This document shows positions 44,278 through 54,969 of a stretch of 64,000 nucleotides of DNA, piece by piece. Made by a program: the position numbers and the translations under genes. How positions within the stretch are numbered: position 1 is the first letter of the stretch; each line of letters starts with the position of its first letter. The stretch comes from Parastagonospora avenae f. sp. tritici 18332-5 (Eukaryota > Ascomycota > Dothideomycetes > Pleosporales > Phaeosphaeriaceae). The notes under the pieces are model-generated. The model saw nothing but the letters and a program-made list of their open reading frames with translations, was not told the origin of the DNA and ran no database searches. The stretch is from positions 124,001 through 188,000 of the forward strand of contig JAFJTR010000062.1 in the NCBI GenBank assembly GCA_022559985.1, given 5' to 3'.

Positions 44278-45196
44278 GATGGCAAAACAACTGTATCAAA
44301 TGGCAAAAAGCAGTTGAGCTGGACGTAAGAAGTGTGAGTATGTCTCTGATCAATGTTTTTTAGAAGAGTAAAGGGCGCCTGTAAGCTTATCAAGACATCT
44401 TCTCAATGTTTGGGTGGCGGTGTCCGGGCAGTAGTGCGGGGCTAGATTGCCCATCTAGTGCGAGACGAGACGTGATTGGTCGACGCGGTGGGGACCCGTT
44501 GATGCTGATCGACTGCCTGGAGCCGTCTACACGCCTTTTTGCATCCACTTTGTTTCGCAAACAGCGCGAGTTTTCGCGAAGCACTGCTGTTTCTGTTACT
44601 CAAGCCGCGACCGGCGATTCCACTTACCTTCCTAAGCAGCAGGCTGGCGTTCCCGAGCCTCCGGGACGTGTCATGTGGTTACTCTTGTCCCTCGAGGTCG
44701 CACTGGTTGTATGCGTGCGGCATGCCTTTCCATACCGCATCCTGTACCTGTACAAATCGATACTCAGGCGCGTCTCTGCGATGTGAGAATCCGACTTAAT
44801 GGATTGTCACATTACATGATACTTCGCGTCATTCTGGTGACACAATGGGTTCAAGGTATTCTATTTGTATTTTTTTTGTTCTGGTAAGATTCTCCGTGTA
44901 TTGAGATCCGCACATACCCGTCAGAGTTCCTGCTCTGGACATGGCCGGACGCGATCACAGCAACATTTTGAGAGCCAGGAAATAGACCGTGTCAAACTCC
45001 ACTAAACATGACCAAGTCTTTATACCCATGGCCCGAGAAGCACTTCGTTGAGCTGACCATACCTACGCGATGGCGCCGCGAGAGTGTTTGAATATGTTGC
45101 GGAAAGGTTAGTCACCACCGAGCCTGATGAGGGAATGAAAAACGTCGCGACGAAGAGGCTACCGATACATGACAGATGGTGCATCTAGGTCACAGC
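44278..45196. other. Intergenic, ~0.9 kb
   Basis: No supported gene. Overlapping frames at 44390-44786 on both strands are composition-driven. T-runs occur near 44870. Confidence 0.5.
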
Positions 45197-47176
45197 TTAC
45201 CAGCGAGCATAGCCCTGAGAGTGCTGGTGCCACTGACCATAGAAAGGAGTTGGGAAGCCGGGAAGCCCATAGAGATGGTATTCATGGAAGAAAGGGTCGG
45301 CGGCGTACTGAGCGGCGGGGTACTGAGGACCAGCGCCAAGGTTCTGATAATCGTAGGGCACTGAAGAAGCGCCCATGTTAGAGCCCTGTCCAGCAACGCA
45401 GTCGTTCTTGGAGAAGTTGTGGGTGTTGGACTTGGCCAAGCCGTCGTCGAGAGGTGGTGGAGTGATGGTCACATCGGTGTTAGGCGTGGATCGACGGCCA
45501 TTCATGACAGGAAAGAGCTGTGGCGGGGTGGGCACTGTGCTGCCAGACGTAGTGCGCAGACGAGGATAACCGAGGAGTGCCATAAACTTGTCGGTGCCCT
45601 CCTGTCCATTCTGCTGGGTGGGAACTGGAGTGGAAACGCGACCGTCAACACCTAGCATTGACATAAGCTTCTCAGAGCCCACCTGCAGGACCCTCGGGAC
45701 AGGCTTGTCGTTTGCATTTCCCTCCAGGACTGGAGAGGACACCTTGGAGACGTCTGCAAGCTCCTCTGGACGACCGAGGACGACCGCCTCGATCAACTTG
45801 CGGTCGACTGGTGTGCGCGAGCGACCGCCTATAACGACAGGCTCGACAGGAGATTCATCATCCGCAATCTTGTCCATGCAACCGAAGGTCATGCCGGCCA
45901 CGACAGGTGCCCAGTTACGAGCAGGGGGGGGACGTATGATTGGCGCGCCCTCAACGGCAAAGAGCTGGGTGATCTCAGGGACGGTCGATGCCGCAACTGC
46001 CTTGGGCATGCGGACAGCGATCGCGCGCTCAGCCTTGCCAGCCGCGAAGAGCTGGTTGATATCCAGAGAGGACGAATTGGAGGCCTTGGCATCAGCCTGC
46101 ATCTTCTCGACCTCTGCCAAAGTGAGTGGTGAATTAGCACGCGGCGCGCTGACAGTCGAAGCGCCAGTGTTGGCGGTGCTGAAAAGGAGCTGGGCCCAAG
46201 TGATAGAATTGTTGGGAGTCTCAGGCTCATTGGAAGGGACAGTGGCGACTTCGTCAACGACCACATCTGTGGCCTCAGGGATGACCGCATCCTGGAGTAT
46301 ATTCTCAGGGGTGTATGCTGCAGCATTGTGGACTGCAACATATTCAATGCCGGTGTCGTCGGCTGCGCGCTCAGACGCTGCATCGGCAAGTGAGGAGTCG
46401 GAGACGGCATTGCCATAAACGACATCTACCACATTGTCGTTGTACTCAGCAGTGGCGGAGTTGACGCCGTTGATACGGGCGAAGCACTTCTGGGCCGACT
46501 CCATGCCATCGTACAAGTCGGCCTCGAGCTTCTTGCGATGAGCCGCGGTGGCGGTGGCCTTGGCAGCGAGCTCGTCCTGAGCGATAGTGACGGATGCAGC
46601 GACTTCAGTGTCCTGCGGGATGGTGTCGGTGGTGGAGGGCGCCTTGACCGTGATAGTCGGGATGGAGATCTTCTCGGAAATGTCCTCGTCGATCTTCTCA
46701 GCGACCATGGCTGATATGGTGTTAGCAACTGTCGCGTAATCAATTATCGCGGACTTGTACTCACAGGTGTCCTGGGCAACCAAGACGACGGCAATGACGG
46801 GCTTCTCCTGGGGGACCTCATCGACCTGCGAGACCATAGCTGACATGCTATTAGCACCTCGTGCAGGATGGAGTATCGCGGACTTGTACTTACAGACGTC
46901 CTCGTCGACCACGCCGATGTCAGCGATATGGGGAGTGACAGTGTCCTCCGCAATGAGGTCCTGGACAATGGCGATCTTGACCTTCTCCTGGATGATCTTC
47001 TCGGCAGGAGAGGTGACGGCCTGCCGCGCAGTGTCCTCCGCGACGGCATCGACCTTCTTCTCGACCTTGGAGCCCTTCTTGGCCTTCGCCTGTCCCGCAG
47101 CGGCGGCGGCGCGCTTGGCCATGGCCTTCTCCTTCTGGGCCTTCTTGTGGTCCTTGAGACCCTTTGGCTTGGACAT
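45197..47176 (-). CDS. Uncharacterised Ala/Val/Asp-rich protein with two twin in-frame introns
   Basis: The whole stretch is one open frame of 659 residues, but two segments (46893-46840 and 46764-46711) are textbook 54-nt introns. Removing both keeps frame and gives 623 residues. The N-terminus is strongly basic (KGLKDHKKAQKEKAMAKRAAA), fitting nuclear or RNA-associated proteins. A long acidic, repetitive Val/Ala/Asp region follows (~60-330). The C-terminal half contains spaced short motifs such as 'LDINQLFAAGKAERAIAVRMPK', 'EKLMSMLGVDGR' and 'DKFMALLGYPR', which look like linear binding motifs. The C-terminus is Tyr/Pro/His-rich. Family not recognised; probably a scaffold or RNA-granule component (inference). 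Confidence 0.65.
   Translation of the reverse strand: MSKPKGLKDHKKAQKEKAMAKRAAAAAGQAKAKKGSKVEKKVDAVAEDTARQAVTSPAEKIIQEKVKIAIVQDLIAEDTVTPHIADIGVVDEDVCKYKSAILHPARGANSMSAMVSQVDEVPQEKPVIAVVLVAQDTCEYKSAIIDYATVANTISAMVAEKIDEDISEKISIPTITVKAPSTTDTIPQDTEVAASVTIAQDELAAKATATAAHRKKLEADLYDGMESAQKCFARINGVNSATAEYNDNVVDVVYGNAVSDSSLADAASERAADDTGIEYVAVHNAAAYTPENILQDAVIPEATDVVVDEVATVPSNEPETPNNSITWAQLLFSTANTGASTVSAPRANSPLTLAEVEKMQADAKASNSSSLDINQLFAAGKAERAIAVRMPKAVAASTVPEITQLFAVEGAPIIRPPPARNWAPVVAGMTFGCMDKIADDESPVEPVVIGGRSRTPVDRKLIEAVVLGRPEELADVSKVSSPVLEGNANDKPVPRVLQVGSEKLMSMLGVDGRVSTPVPTQQNGQEGTDKFMALLGYPRLRTTSGSTVPTPPQLFPVMNGRRSTPNTDVTITPPPLDDGLAKSNTHNFSKNDCVAGQGSNMGASSVPYDYQNLGAGPQYPAAQYAADPFFHEYHLYGLPGFPTPFYGQWHQHSQGYARW
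46711..46893 (-). repeat. Duplicated exon-intron unit: two similar 54-nt introns
   Basis: Intron A (46893-46840) and intron B (46764-46711) have equal length. They share 19 of their first 20 bases (GTAAGTACAA vs GTGAGTACAA, then an identical GTCCGCGATA). The branch/acceptor ends are also similar (TGCTAATAGC vs TGCTAACACC, then TCAG). The exons that follow each start with ATGGTC. This is an unequal duplication of an exon plus its intron. Confidence 0.75.
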
Positions 47177-48786
47177 CTTGGTGTCTGAGGATATGATGTT
47201 TGTTGTGGATGTAGTTGCTAACGTGATAGCTGAGATGTGGTGTGTGTATATAGCGGTTTTGGGTAAGTAAAGGGTGCGAGCAGCAACCGTAGTTGAATGC
47301 GAGCGAGTGGGGGGAGGCGTGCAACTTGTTCAAGGTTGCAAGGCGGGGAATCGTGAAGGATACCTGACAATGGTTTGAAAATATATCACACGATGGTACC
47401 AAGGTAGTAGCAAGGTAGTAGCAAGAGATCTGGTTGACTGATAGAAAAGGCAGAGCTGGCAGTTGCTGGTAGAGATCAAAAGGTACTAAGTGAGCTGGAG
47501 CGATTGGTCTTTTATCGTGAGGAGGGTAGGGCTCGCGCGGACGTGCAGTCTAGCCAAGTTGGGAAGTGCGCGATGATACAGGAGGGGAGGAGGCTTATGA
47601 AATAATTGTGGGGTGTTGGAGAGGCTGCTGTCAGGCTTGTGAGCTTGGGTGTTCTTGTGCTGGAGAAGTATTTCACGACATTTCAGTGAAAGACTTGTTT
47701 TGGTGTGTTTGGCTATGAACAAAGTCCAATGTGTGGGGCAGCAAACCGCACGACGAACTCCATGTTTTTTGGGTCGATGTAGGGATGTTGTATGCCTCTG
47801 ATCATGGAGAACTTCGATCATCTTACAATCAAATATGTGCTACAGCATGTCTATAAAAATTTACGTGCAAATCCACGAGCGTAACGCTACAAATTGCACG
47901 TACGGGATCTGAAAGACATGCTACGCAAAGCTCGCCACCGATATATGGTAGATTGCGCGCAAATTACATGAATGATTCAGTCTTTGCACATCAGCGTGTT
48001 CTATGCGGAATTTTAATCACAGAGAGAGGTTTCAGCGAAAATGGAAATTACAGCGTACGGAAGCCCTCATGGGTATAGAAAGTCCACACTTAGGGCGCGT
48101 CTTTAGATATACTACAGTGCTGTATGGCTCATGAACAGAATGCCGTTCTCAACACTATTAGCATCTGTTACCAGGACCTGTATGCCCTTTTCAATTATTT
48201 GGACGTTATAGCTGCACGCAATCACAAAGCTTGCGCCGCTTTACCCCAATTAATTTGCCAACCAAACATGCATGTCATTATCTGTACGTATCAGTCAAAT
48301 TTACACTATATATAGCTGCCAATTTCCTCCTATATTTAGTAGTCAAATGTCGAGGGCTTAGTTTGAGTACTCGATGATCAGTCTCGAACCATCACTGTAG
48401 TCCTGTCTGCCATGTGTTGGTGGGCGGCATTGTCCAATCATGTCTTTTCTACCAAGCTCTTTCGCATTAGGCATGACCTCTACATGGACGAGTTGGGACC
48501 ATTCACTCGTGGATGTAAACCGGCCCCACCCACTCGTCATTCTTGCAGTACCGCTACCTTGTAGTTGTATCCTATGATGATCATCACTCCCGGATATATA
48601 AGAATAGCCCCTTATCGTCATCGGCTCCCATCACTTTGACCTACTCCACCATCATCTCGATACTCATCCATCATCAACTGGATAGTCCTCTACCATCAAC
48701 CCAATACTCGAAGCTAGCTTAGCTAGGTTTCGTTTATTCCCCAGCCTATAGTCAACTCAACAACTAGACACAATCGATCGACCATC
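47177..48786. other. Intergenic, ~1.6 kb
   Basis: Promoter of the 47176 gene at the left and of the decayed locus at the right. A 12-bp unit (AGGTAGTAGCAA) is tandemly repeated near 47402-47426. A/T content rises around 47820-48350. No gene is seen. Confidence 0.5.
48595..48602 (+). promoter_or_regulatory. TATA-box-like TATATAAG
   Basis: It lies about 185 bp upstream of the ATG at 48787, followed by a C/A/T-rich leader with CATCATC-type repeats. The position suits a transcription start near 48630. Confidence 0.4.
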
Positions 48787-49596
48787 ATGCAACTAGACAC
48801 ATGGCCGTCGCGCTGCGAGCGAATTAAAGATCTCACGCTCAAGATCAAGGGGCACCTTGTCAAAAAACAGTCAAGATTCTTGGTCCCGCTCAATGCAGGT
48901 CCAATTTGGCCTAGATGCAGCTTCTCTCGACTATGAATCGCTGTCAGTACGGACTCTCGTCACCCTCGCAACTATCGTCGCAAATGACCCTACAGAGGGT
49001 GCTATGGTCTACAAGATGTTCCTGGACCGTTTGGACGAAGTGATTGAGCTGCGCAAGTATCAAAGCGCACAGTATACCCTGAAGAACACCGATGATGAAG
49101 AATATAAGACCAGATACGACAACCATCTGCACTTCATCCAGGAGCTTGCACAAGTTTTTTTGGATGGTTCTGTCCGGCATACGCGCCCAATACATGCCAG
49201 GCAACCTCCGGGAAGCGAAACGTAGTCGCACGAAGGCTCTCTCTTTCAAGACATTATCTGTGGGAGTACGGAGTTCAGGTAGCGATTCCGATCGAGCATC
49301 TTCCAGGCTGGGCTCCTCTCTGAGCTCTGTCCAGCTCATACCCGAGAAAGGATAACAAGAAAGCCGCTAGCTTGATAACAGATCTACTACTCCGGATCGG
49401 ATCAATGTATGCATTCAAGCAGTATACGTCCACTTCTTGGAGCACACTGGAAGATCGAACATCGTCCATTCGCTCGCCGGGGCTTAGCACCAACCTTACT
49501 TTTCACCTCATAAGCAAGGTGATCGCCGAATTTGTCTTCATCGAAGAGGAATTTTCTGAAGGACTGCCCGTTCCACCTTATACCGATTGCCCCTAG
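48787..49596 (+). pseudogene. Decayed gene of unknown function, part 1 (three single-base frame breaks)
   Basis: ATG 48787 opens 'MQLDTWPSRCERIKDLTLKIKGHLVKK'. A one-base shift in the A6 run (48862-48867) gives the next segment (LDYESLSVRTLVTLATIVAN ... LHFIQELAQVF). A second shift in the T7 run (49156-49162) gives 'VLSGIRAQYMPGNLREAKRS...'. A third near 49350 gives 'DNKKAASLITDLLLRIGSMYAFKQY' and runs to TAG 49596. The joined text is helical and has normal coding composition, so one ancestral frame is likely. I do not recognise it. Homopolymer sites make assembly error a real alternative. Confidence 0.5.
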
Positions 49597-50011
49597 ACCG
49601 GATCGGGTGGCATCCTTCACTGCCTCTATCTCAAACACGACAAGGCTCATGCCGAAGCACATGGGACGCGAAAGCATTGAGTGATGCGAAATTTTCATCG
49701 GCTTATGAGCTGTTTAGGCCAGCTGTTAGCAGTCACTTGGATCTCTGGATACATTTGTCAGATATGAGCGAGGCTGGGCTGAAACACAGGCTCGGCTAGA
49801 ATAGCAATGCATGGAATGGACTATGCGGCTGGTCGCACAAGGGCGGGGATAAAACCAGCTGTTCATAGATCAGACGAGCGAAGAGGACAATCAATCACTT
49901 CAATCATCAACATCATCAAGAACCCTTTAAATCCCACAACATTACACTCAGCGAAACGCCGAGGCTCTGAGATGCAGCCAACTCCCTATCCCCTACGGTA
50001 TACGGTTGCCA

Positions 50012-51340
50012 ATGCCCGATGGCAACGATCTTGAAGCTCTCCAGGAGGACGGCACGCCCAACTTACACTATGTATACAACTGGAAGAATGTTCGCGAGCG
50101 CGGATACCATCCTCGAGTATTTTCGCTTCGCAACCCTCGACAGTGATCCTCGCAGTGGCGCTGCCTGCTTTTCCGTGATGGTTAGCCTAGCTCGTAATTT
50201 GGCCACTGGCCTGGTCAAAGACATCATCGATCACACCTCTGGTATCCAACTGGACTTTTTGCTTGAAACACGTCGTCAGTTGGGCTCGGATGCTGATCGG
50301 CCGTATCAGGAAGCCTGCAAAGTCGCAGAGGCTACATTGAAGACACTGGAGGTGTTCCAATCGATGAGCGATAGCTTGACAGACGGGATGACAAAGGCTC
50401 GCGCAGTTCCAACGGAGATCATCGACGACAAGGTGGCACAAAAGGCGGCGAAACTGGGCACTCACCCTCCTACACCGTTCTTCCTTCAGGTCAGTAACCC
50501 CGCGCTGTGTTCCGTCCAGGCTTTTACAGTACTGTATCAGCTGCAGCGTGGTGCGCGGAAGCTAGAGCAGCGGATGCCCTATACCCGCAATGCCATCACA
50601 CTGTACAAGATGATGCACCGTCTTTTGCCGATTACAGTATGCCAATATCTCCTCTGGTCAGATGCAGAGTACGCCTTATAGTGGAACAGAAACAAGCGGA
50701 TACTCGGCCAGGCAAACAATCCCGTCAACGCTAATGGCTACGCCTATGGCCTTTTTCCCATAATCAGCGGAGAAGCCACCGAGGATGCTGCAGTGCCAAA
50801 AGTCGGCCCATTTCTCGAAATGGTCATGGAAAACATCTCCAAAGGTTGTCCAGAAAGCTTAGGACGCTTGCTGAAGCATCTCAAGCCATCTTCTGAGTCT
50901 CGGAGAAGTGAGCCCAACTCTCGTCCAGTATCGATGACTTGGGAAAGCTGTCCATCAGCGATCCAGATATCAGCGTCCAATCAACAGAAACGACGTCCGA
51001 GCAATCAAATACTTCGCCTCTGAATAGCCCACCGAGATCGCCTGCCTCTTTGTCATCTCCAGGTACGACTCCCCCTGCATCACCGCTTAGCCCACGGTCG
51101 CCACTGTACAGGCAAAAGCCATTGAAGAGCAAGCGGGAGTTTGAATCTCGCAAGCCAAAGCATGATTCGAGCTACGAGTTCCTTACGCGGAACTGCGATC
51201 GATTTCATGAGATATTTGCCGACGAGGAGTCCTATCTCTTCTTCGATTACGTCGCGTTCTGGATTACGTGTTATGAGGTCGGCGACATAGCCTTTGAGAT
51301 CTGGCTCGACCACGTGGATGTGAAAATGTACAACCTGTAG
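50012..51340 (+). pseudogene. Decayed gene of unknown function, part 2
   Basis: From ATG 50012 a short frame reads 'MPDGNDLEALQEDGTPNLHY'. After a shift near 50130 a second frame carries ~180 residues of Ala/Leu-rich helix (SVMVSLARNLATGLVKDIIDH ... EACKVAEATLKTLEVFQ). TAG at 50679-50681 interrupts this frame, which stays open beyond ('WNRNKRILGQANNPVNANGY'). Another frame then runs to 51340; just before its first Met the text 'SEKxAQLSSSIDDLGKLS' has TGA where TGG would fit. It ends with a Ser/Pro-rich linker and 'YEFLTRNCDRFHEIFADEESYLFFDY'. It could be the 3' half of the same ancestral gene as part 1, or a neighbour. Function unknown. Confidence 0.5.
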
Positions 51341-52280
51341 AGGAGCACCTGAGCTGGCAGTAGGTTGCTGGATTTTTGGACTCTGTATCGAAACAGGAGG
51401 GGGGAGAGCAGGAGTTGCTCGGCAAATTTGCGTCTGGATTGAAAGGAGTGTTGAACAGAGAAGGAGCCAGGAGCGTAATTGCTAAGGCAGAAGAGATGTC
51501 TGCTATAAAAGTCGAGTAAATCTAGTCAATTGGAGCACGTGTTGTGAGGACATTATTCGCTCGTCTAGGAATTATAGGAAGGGTTGTAGAGACATGGACA
51601 GGACAAGTATGAGATTATAATGTAGCAAACATAAAAACAAACTTCGCTTCAATTTCTCAACAACGCGTGATCATGACTGTATAAGATACCCCATTAGGAC
51701 AATTACAACAGCGTGTTCTAGTCACACGACACTTCTGGATTTGAAATGTGACTATGTGCCGGCTCGTCCTCGCAGCGTCTATAAAGTACCACCGCCACTC
51801 AAACCTCATAAAGTAATTATCTGGAATTTCATATAACAAAGCCTTGAGCAGTATGTAGTTGTAGTAGTCAGTCAACCTGTCACAGGGTCACCCAAGCTAG
51901 CCGCTTGATTCATTGCCATTGATCAACAACATATGTCCTTTTACTTGTGGAGCAACAGGTCCAGCCACTTGCAAGTTTGAACTCATATCAAGCGCACGTT
52001 AGTAGATGCCAGCAAGCGCTGGTGTCAGCGACCACCGCATCTCGGGTGCAGCTCACAATCCGCAGCAGGCTTGAGGCCTTGAGGGCCAGCAGGCACAAGC
52101 CACCGAAGCGTCTCTCTTACCTCTCGGTTCTGGCGCGTTTAGTCATGGGTCGCAGACGGTGGCGGGGTCGCTAGCGTCCACCTGAGCTCCGTGAAGGATG
52201 GTATAAGAACAGCACCTGCTCAGCCTCCTCCACCTCTTTTCCACCACCGCCAACAATCGCGTCTCCTCTTGTGACCGCCT
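51341..52280. other. Intergenic, ~0.9 kb
   Basis: No supported gene. The last 80 bases are a C/T-rich leader for the gene at 52281. Confidence 0.5.
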
Positions 52281-54278
52281 ATGCTACCAAGCAGCATAGA
52301 AGCTCGTAAGTCTCTTGAGCTATCCATATTGAAGCGCGTATGCGCGAAGGCTTGCCACGCCTGACCGCTCCGTTCACCTTCTTAGCTCGATTCTGAAAAG
52401 TCCGCAGCATCAACCTGGATCGCTCGTATTCTCCAGAGGTCTTTGAACGTCTCTCGAGCCCTGAATTCGGCGCGGTCAAGGACGACTCTAGCTATCGCAT
52501 TGAGTCTCTCTCGCCCACGCCCGCACCGGGACCGAAAATCAAGCTGGAGCCCACCTCACCTCCACGTGACGCACAGCCAGACGCGCGCTGCGACGACTCG
52601 GGCTTCCAACCTCCGGCTAAACACCAGAAAGGTCTATTTGCAGTAAGTTACTGCTTTCTGTGCTGGCGACTGCCCCTTCGATAGCGAGACTGACGGAACG
52701 CAGACCAAAATGAACTTCCACCCGCCCTCTCCCTCGCAGGAGATTGTAACCGTCAAGGATGACGGCAACGACGGCGACTCGCTGGCGCAGCCGCAGGACG
52801 ATGGACGTGCCCGTCATGAATCCAGCGATGACGACGAGCCAATCATGGTCCGCCGCCAGACCCGAGAGCGGGCCAAGGAGCGGGAGGAGGGCGTGGTGCT
52901 ACGTGAGCGCCGATCCCTTCGAGGCCCTGATCCCAATAGCCGTCGTGACCCCGGTAGCCATAGCCGTGAGCGCCCCATTCTCCGCCAACCCGTTGAGTCA
53001 TCGTCAAAAGGCTTCAGCAATCAGAAGAAGCCAGGTCCTCGTGCGTGGGCTGCCAAGCCTATCATGAAGAACGACATGAAGGCCAAGAGGGAGGTGATCC
53101 GTGAGATTGAAAGCTACTGGAGCAAGGGTTTCATTAAGGCGTACATCCCCAAATGCCATCGCCCACTGGTCAAGCGGGGCAATGGAAAGAGCAAGCGGTC
53201 GGTTTATCGTGAGCATGAGACGGATCCTAGAAACTGGCTGCCCTCGGTACTCAAGGCTATTCTCATGATCGCCAAGCTCACTGACGACAAGAAGTGGCTG
53301 AAGAAGGCGATGAACGACGTCGTCCGGTACCGCATCAAGCACACCGGTAACCGTAAGCCGCAGCTTGTCACTACTGACTTTGACGTCATTGAAGACATGC
53401 TCGTCAAGGACTGGAAGGTTGCCTTTTCTTTTGAGATCCGCTACAAGTACTTGCTCGTGAACCGCAAGGACCAGGAGGAGGACGATGCAACCATTGACAA
53501 CATCCTGGAGGCCGGCTCGGACCACGACGAAGATGCGAGCGACCACGATGACGATAGTACGGACAACCAATCAGAGAAAGGCTCAGAAGATGAGGAAGAC
53601 GATAGCATGCAGGGTCGCGGTGGTGTTTCTAGCAAGTATCTAGAGACGAGCGGGTATACAAAGGCGTCAAAGTACCCTTCTCCCGCCAACCCTCGCCACC
53701 AGTCGAAGAGGCCAAAGATGCGCGACGACACTCCTTCTAAGCGAGTCAAGCATCAACAGTCGCAGTCGCCTTACCCACACCCAGGCATGTTTGGCTGTGG
53801 CGCTCCGATGCCCGGTTATGGTCCACCGATGGATCCTTTGGGTCGTCCCATGTCGGGCTACGGGGCTCCAGATGGGTTCAACAACGGATACGGAGGATAT
53901 GGCGCCGGCTATGGCGGTTATGGTGGCTATGGCGCTCCTCCACCTGGTCGTGACGCTCGACAAGGCACACAACCACCTGCAAACCCTCGAAACATGTCGC
54001 AGTACCCTCCCCCACACTTTGCAGCAACTCCGAACCCGAGCATGCCAGGTTCAGATCTTGGTGCATACGGAAATCCCTATCAAGGCGGCCAGGTTTGTAT
54101 CAAGCGCGAATCTCCCCCTGATGACTTCGATGGCCCTTCCAACGACATTAGCGACCAAGAATACGACGAGAACGAGGACGACAAGGCTGCTGCTGATGCG
54201 GAGGTGGAGGCCATGGAGTTGGAGCTCAAGCTGGCGAAGCTCAAGGCTGCACATCTGAGAGATCGCAAAAAGAAGTAG
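52281..54278 (+). CDS. Nuclear-looking protein with Gly/Tyr low-complexity tail and SUMO-type motifs
   Basis: Exons are 52281-52305, 52401-52642 and 52704-54278, in phase, 613 residues. A shorter form could start at ATG 52710. The N-terminal part is acidic with 'KIKLEPTSPP', a SUMOylation-type hydrophobic-Lys-x-Glu site; a second (CIKRESPP) lies near the C-terminus. An Arg/Glu-rich stretch precedes an ordered domain (~215-345: 'EIESYWSKGFIKAYIPKCHRPLVKRG', 'DPRNWLPSVLKAILMIAKLTDDKKWLKKAMNDVVRYRI'). An acidic tract, a basic NLS-like stretch (KRPKMRDDTPSKRVKH), a Gly/Tyr/Pro-rich segment (GYGGYGAGYGGYGG) and a C-terminal coiled coil follow. Possibly a chromatin or transcription factor; the family is not recognised. 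Confidence 0.75.
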
Positions 54279-54969
54279 AGAGATCCGCGGTAGGGCAGGT
54301 TGGCTTGAAAGGAAATTGGATGGAAAGCGGTGCTAGGATGACTTGGACATACGAGCTTGGCTGAAATTGCAATGAGTTTGTTTTGATGACTTCCTTCTCT
54401 TGGCTGATGATATGCACACATTCGGCGTCCAACATGTAGTCAGATGCTTGCTTTCATTGACAGAACTTACCTAGTTTTAGTCCAACACGCTGCGTGAAAC
54501 ATATTTACAAGATTGACGACCATCGAATGCGGCGCTGTCACAGCACGTAGGATGTGTTCATTTCGAGGCGTTGTCGCTGGAGTCATCGCGTCATCGCGTC
54601 ATCGCTTCATCGCGTCGAAGGTAGACGCACTGCGCTCCAGAGACCAGAGTCAGTTGATCGAATTGGAGACATGCAGTCGACCGAGAAGAAAATATCAATG
54701 ATGTGGATGTATTGGTGAAGATGAGGTCTCAGACCTCGGAGGTTTGCAGCATGAAAGCTTTGACCCCATCAGTCCCAAGCAGGTTAGCTCATCTACGGCA
54801 GCTTCGCTCGTCAACGACGGCCAAGTCTCCAAAAGTCATTGCGACCACATGCGAAGCAGATGCTAGTCACCAGCGAAAGGGCAACACACATCATGGTAAG
54901 ACGTCTTCGTGTGAAGAGTGAAATTTTCCAATTTATCTCCTCCTTCCTGCCCATCCCCTTGCTCGTTAT
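54279..54969. other. Intergenic between convergent genes
   Basis: Non-coding. It contains the 8-bp minisatellite listed separately. Confidence 0.55.
54583..54614. repeat. 8-bp tandem repeat, four copies
   Basis: The unit TCATCGCG occurs four times head to tail, with one substitution in copy three, in the gap between the 52281 gene and MET10. Confidence 0.85.

Noticed and set aside
44390..44786. Overlapping frames on both strands, one with a hydrophobic end
   Set aside because: No conserved-looking text, no codon bias, and the frames are mutual mirror images.
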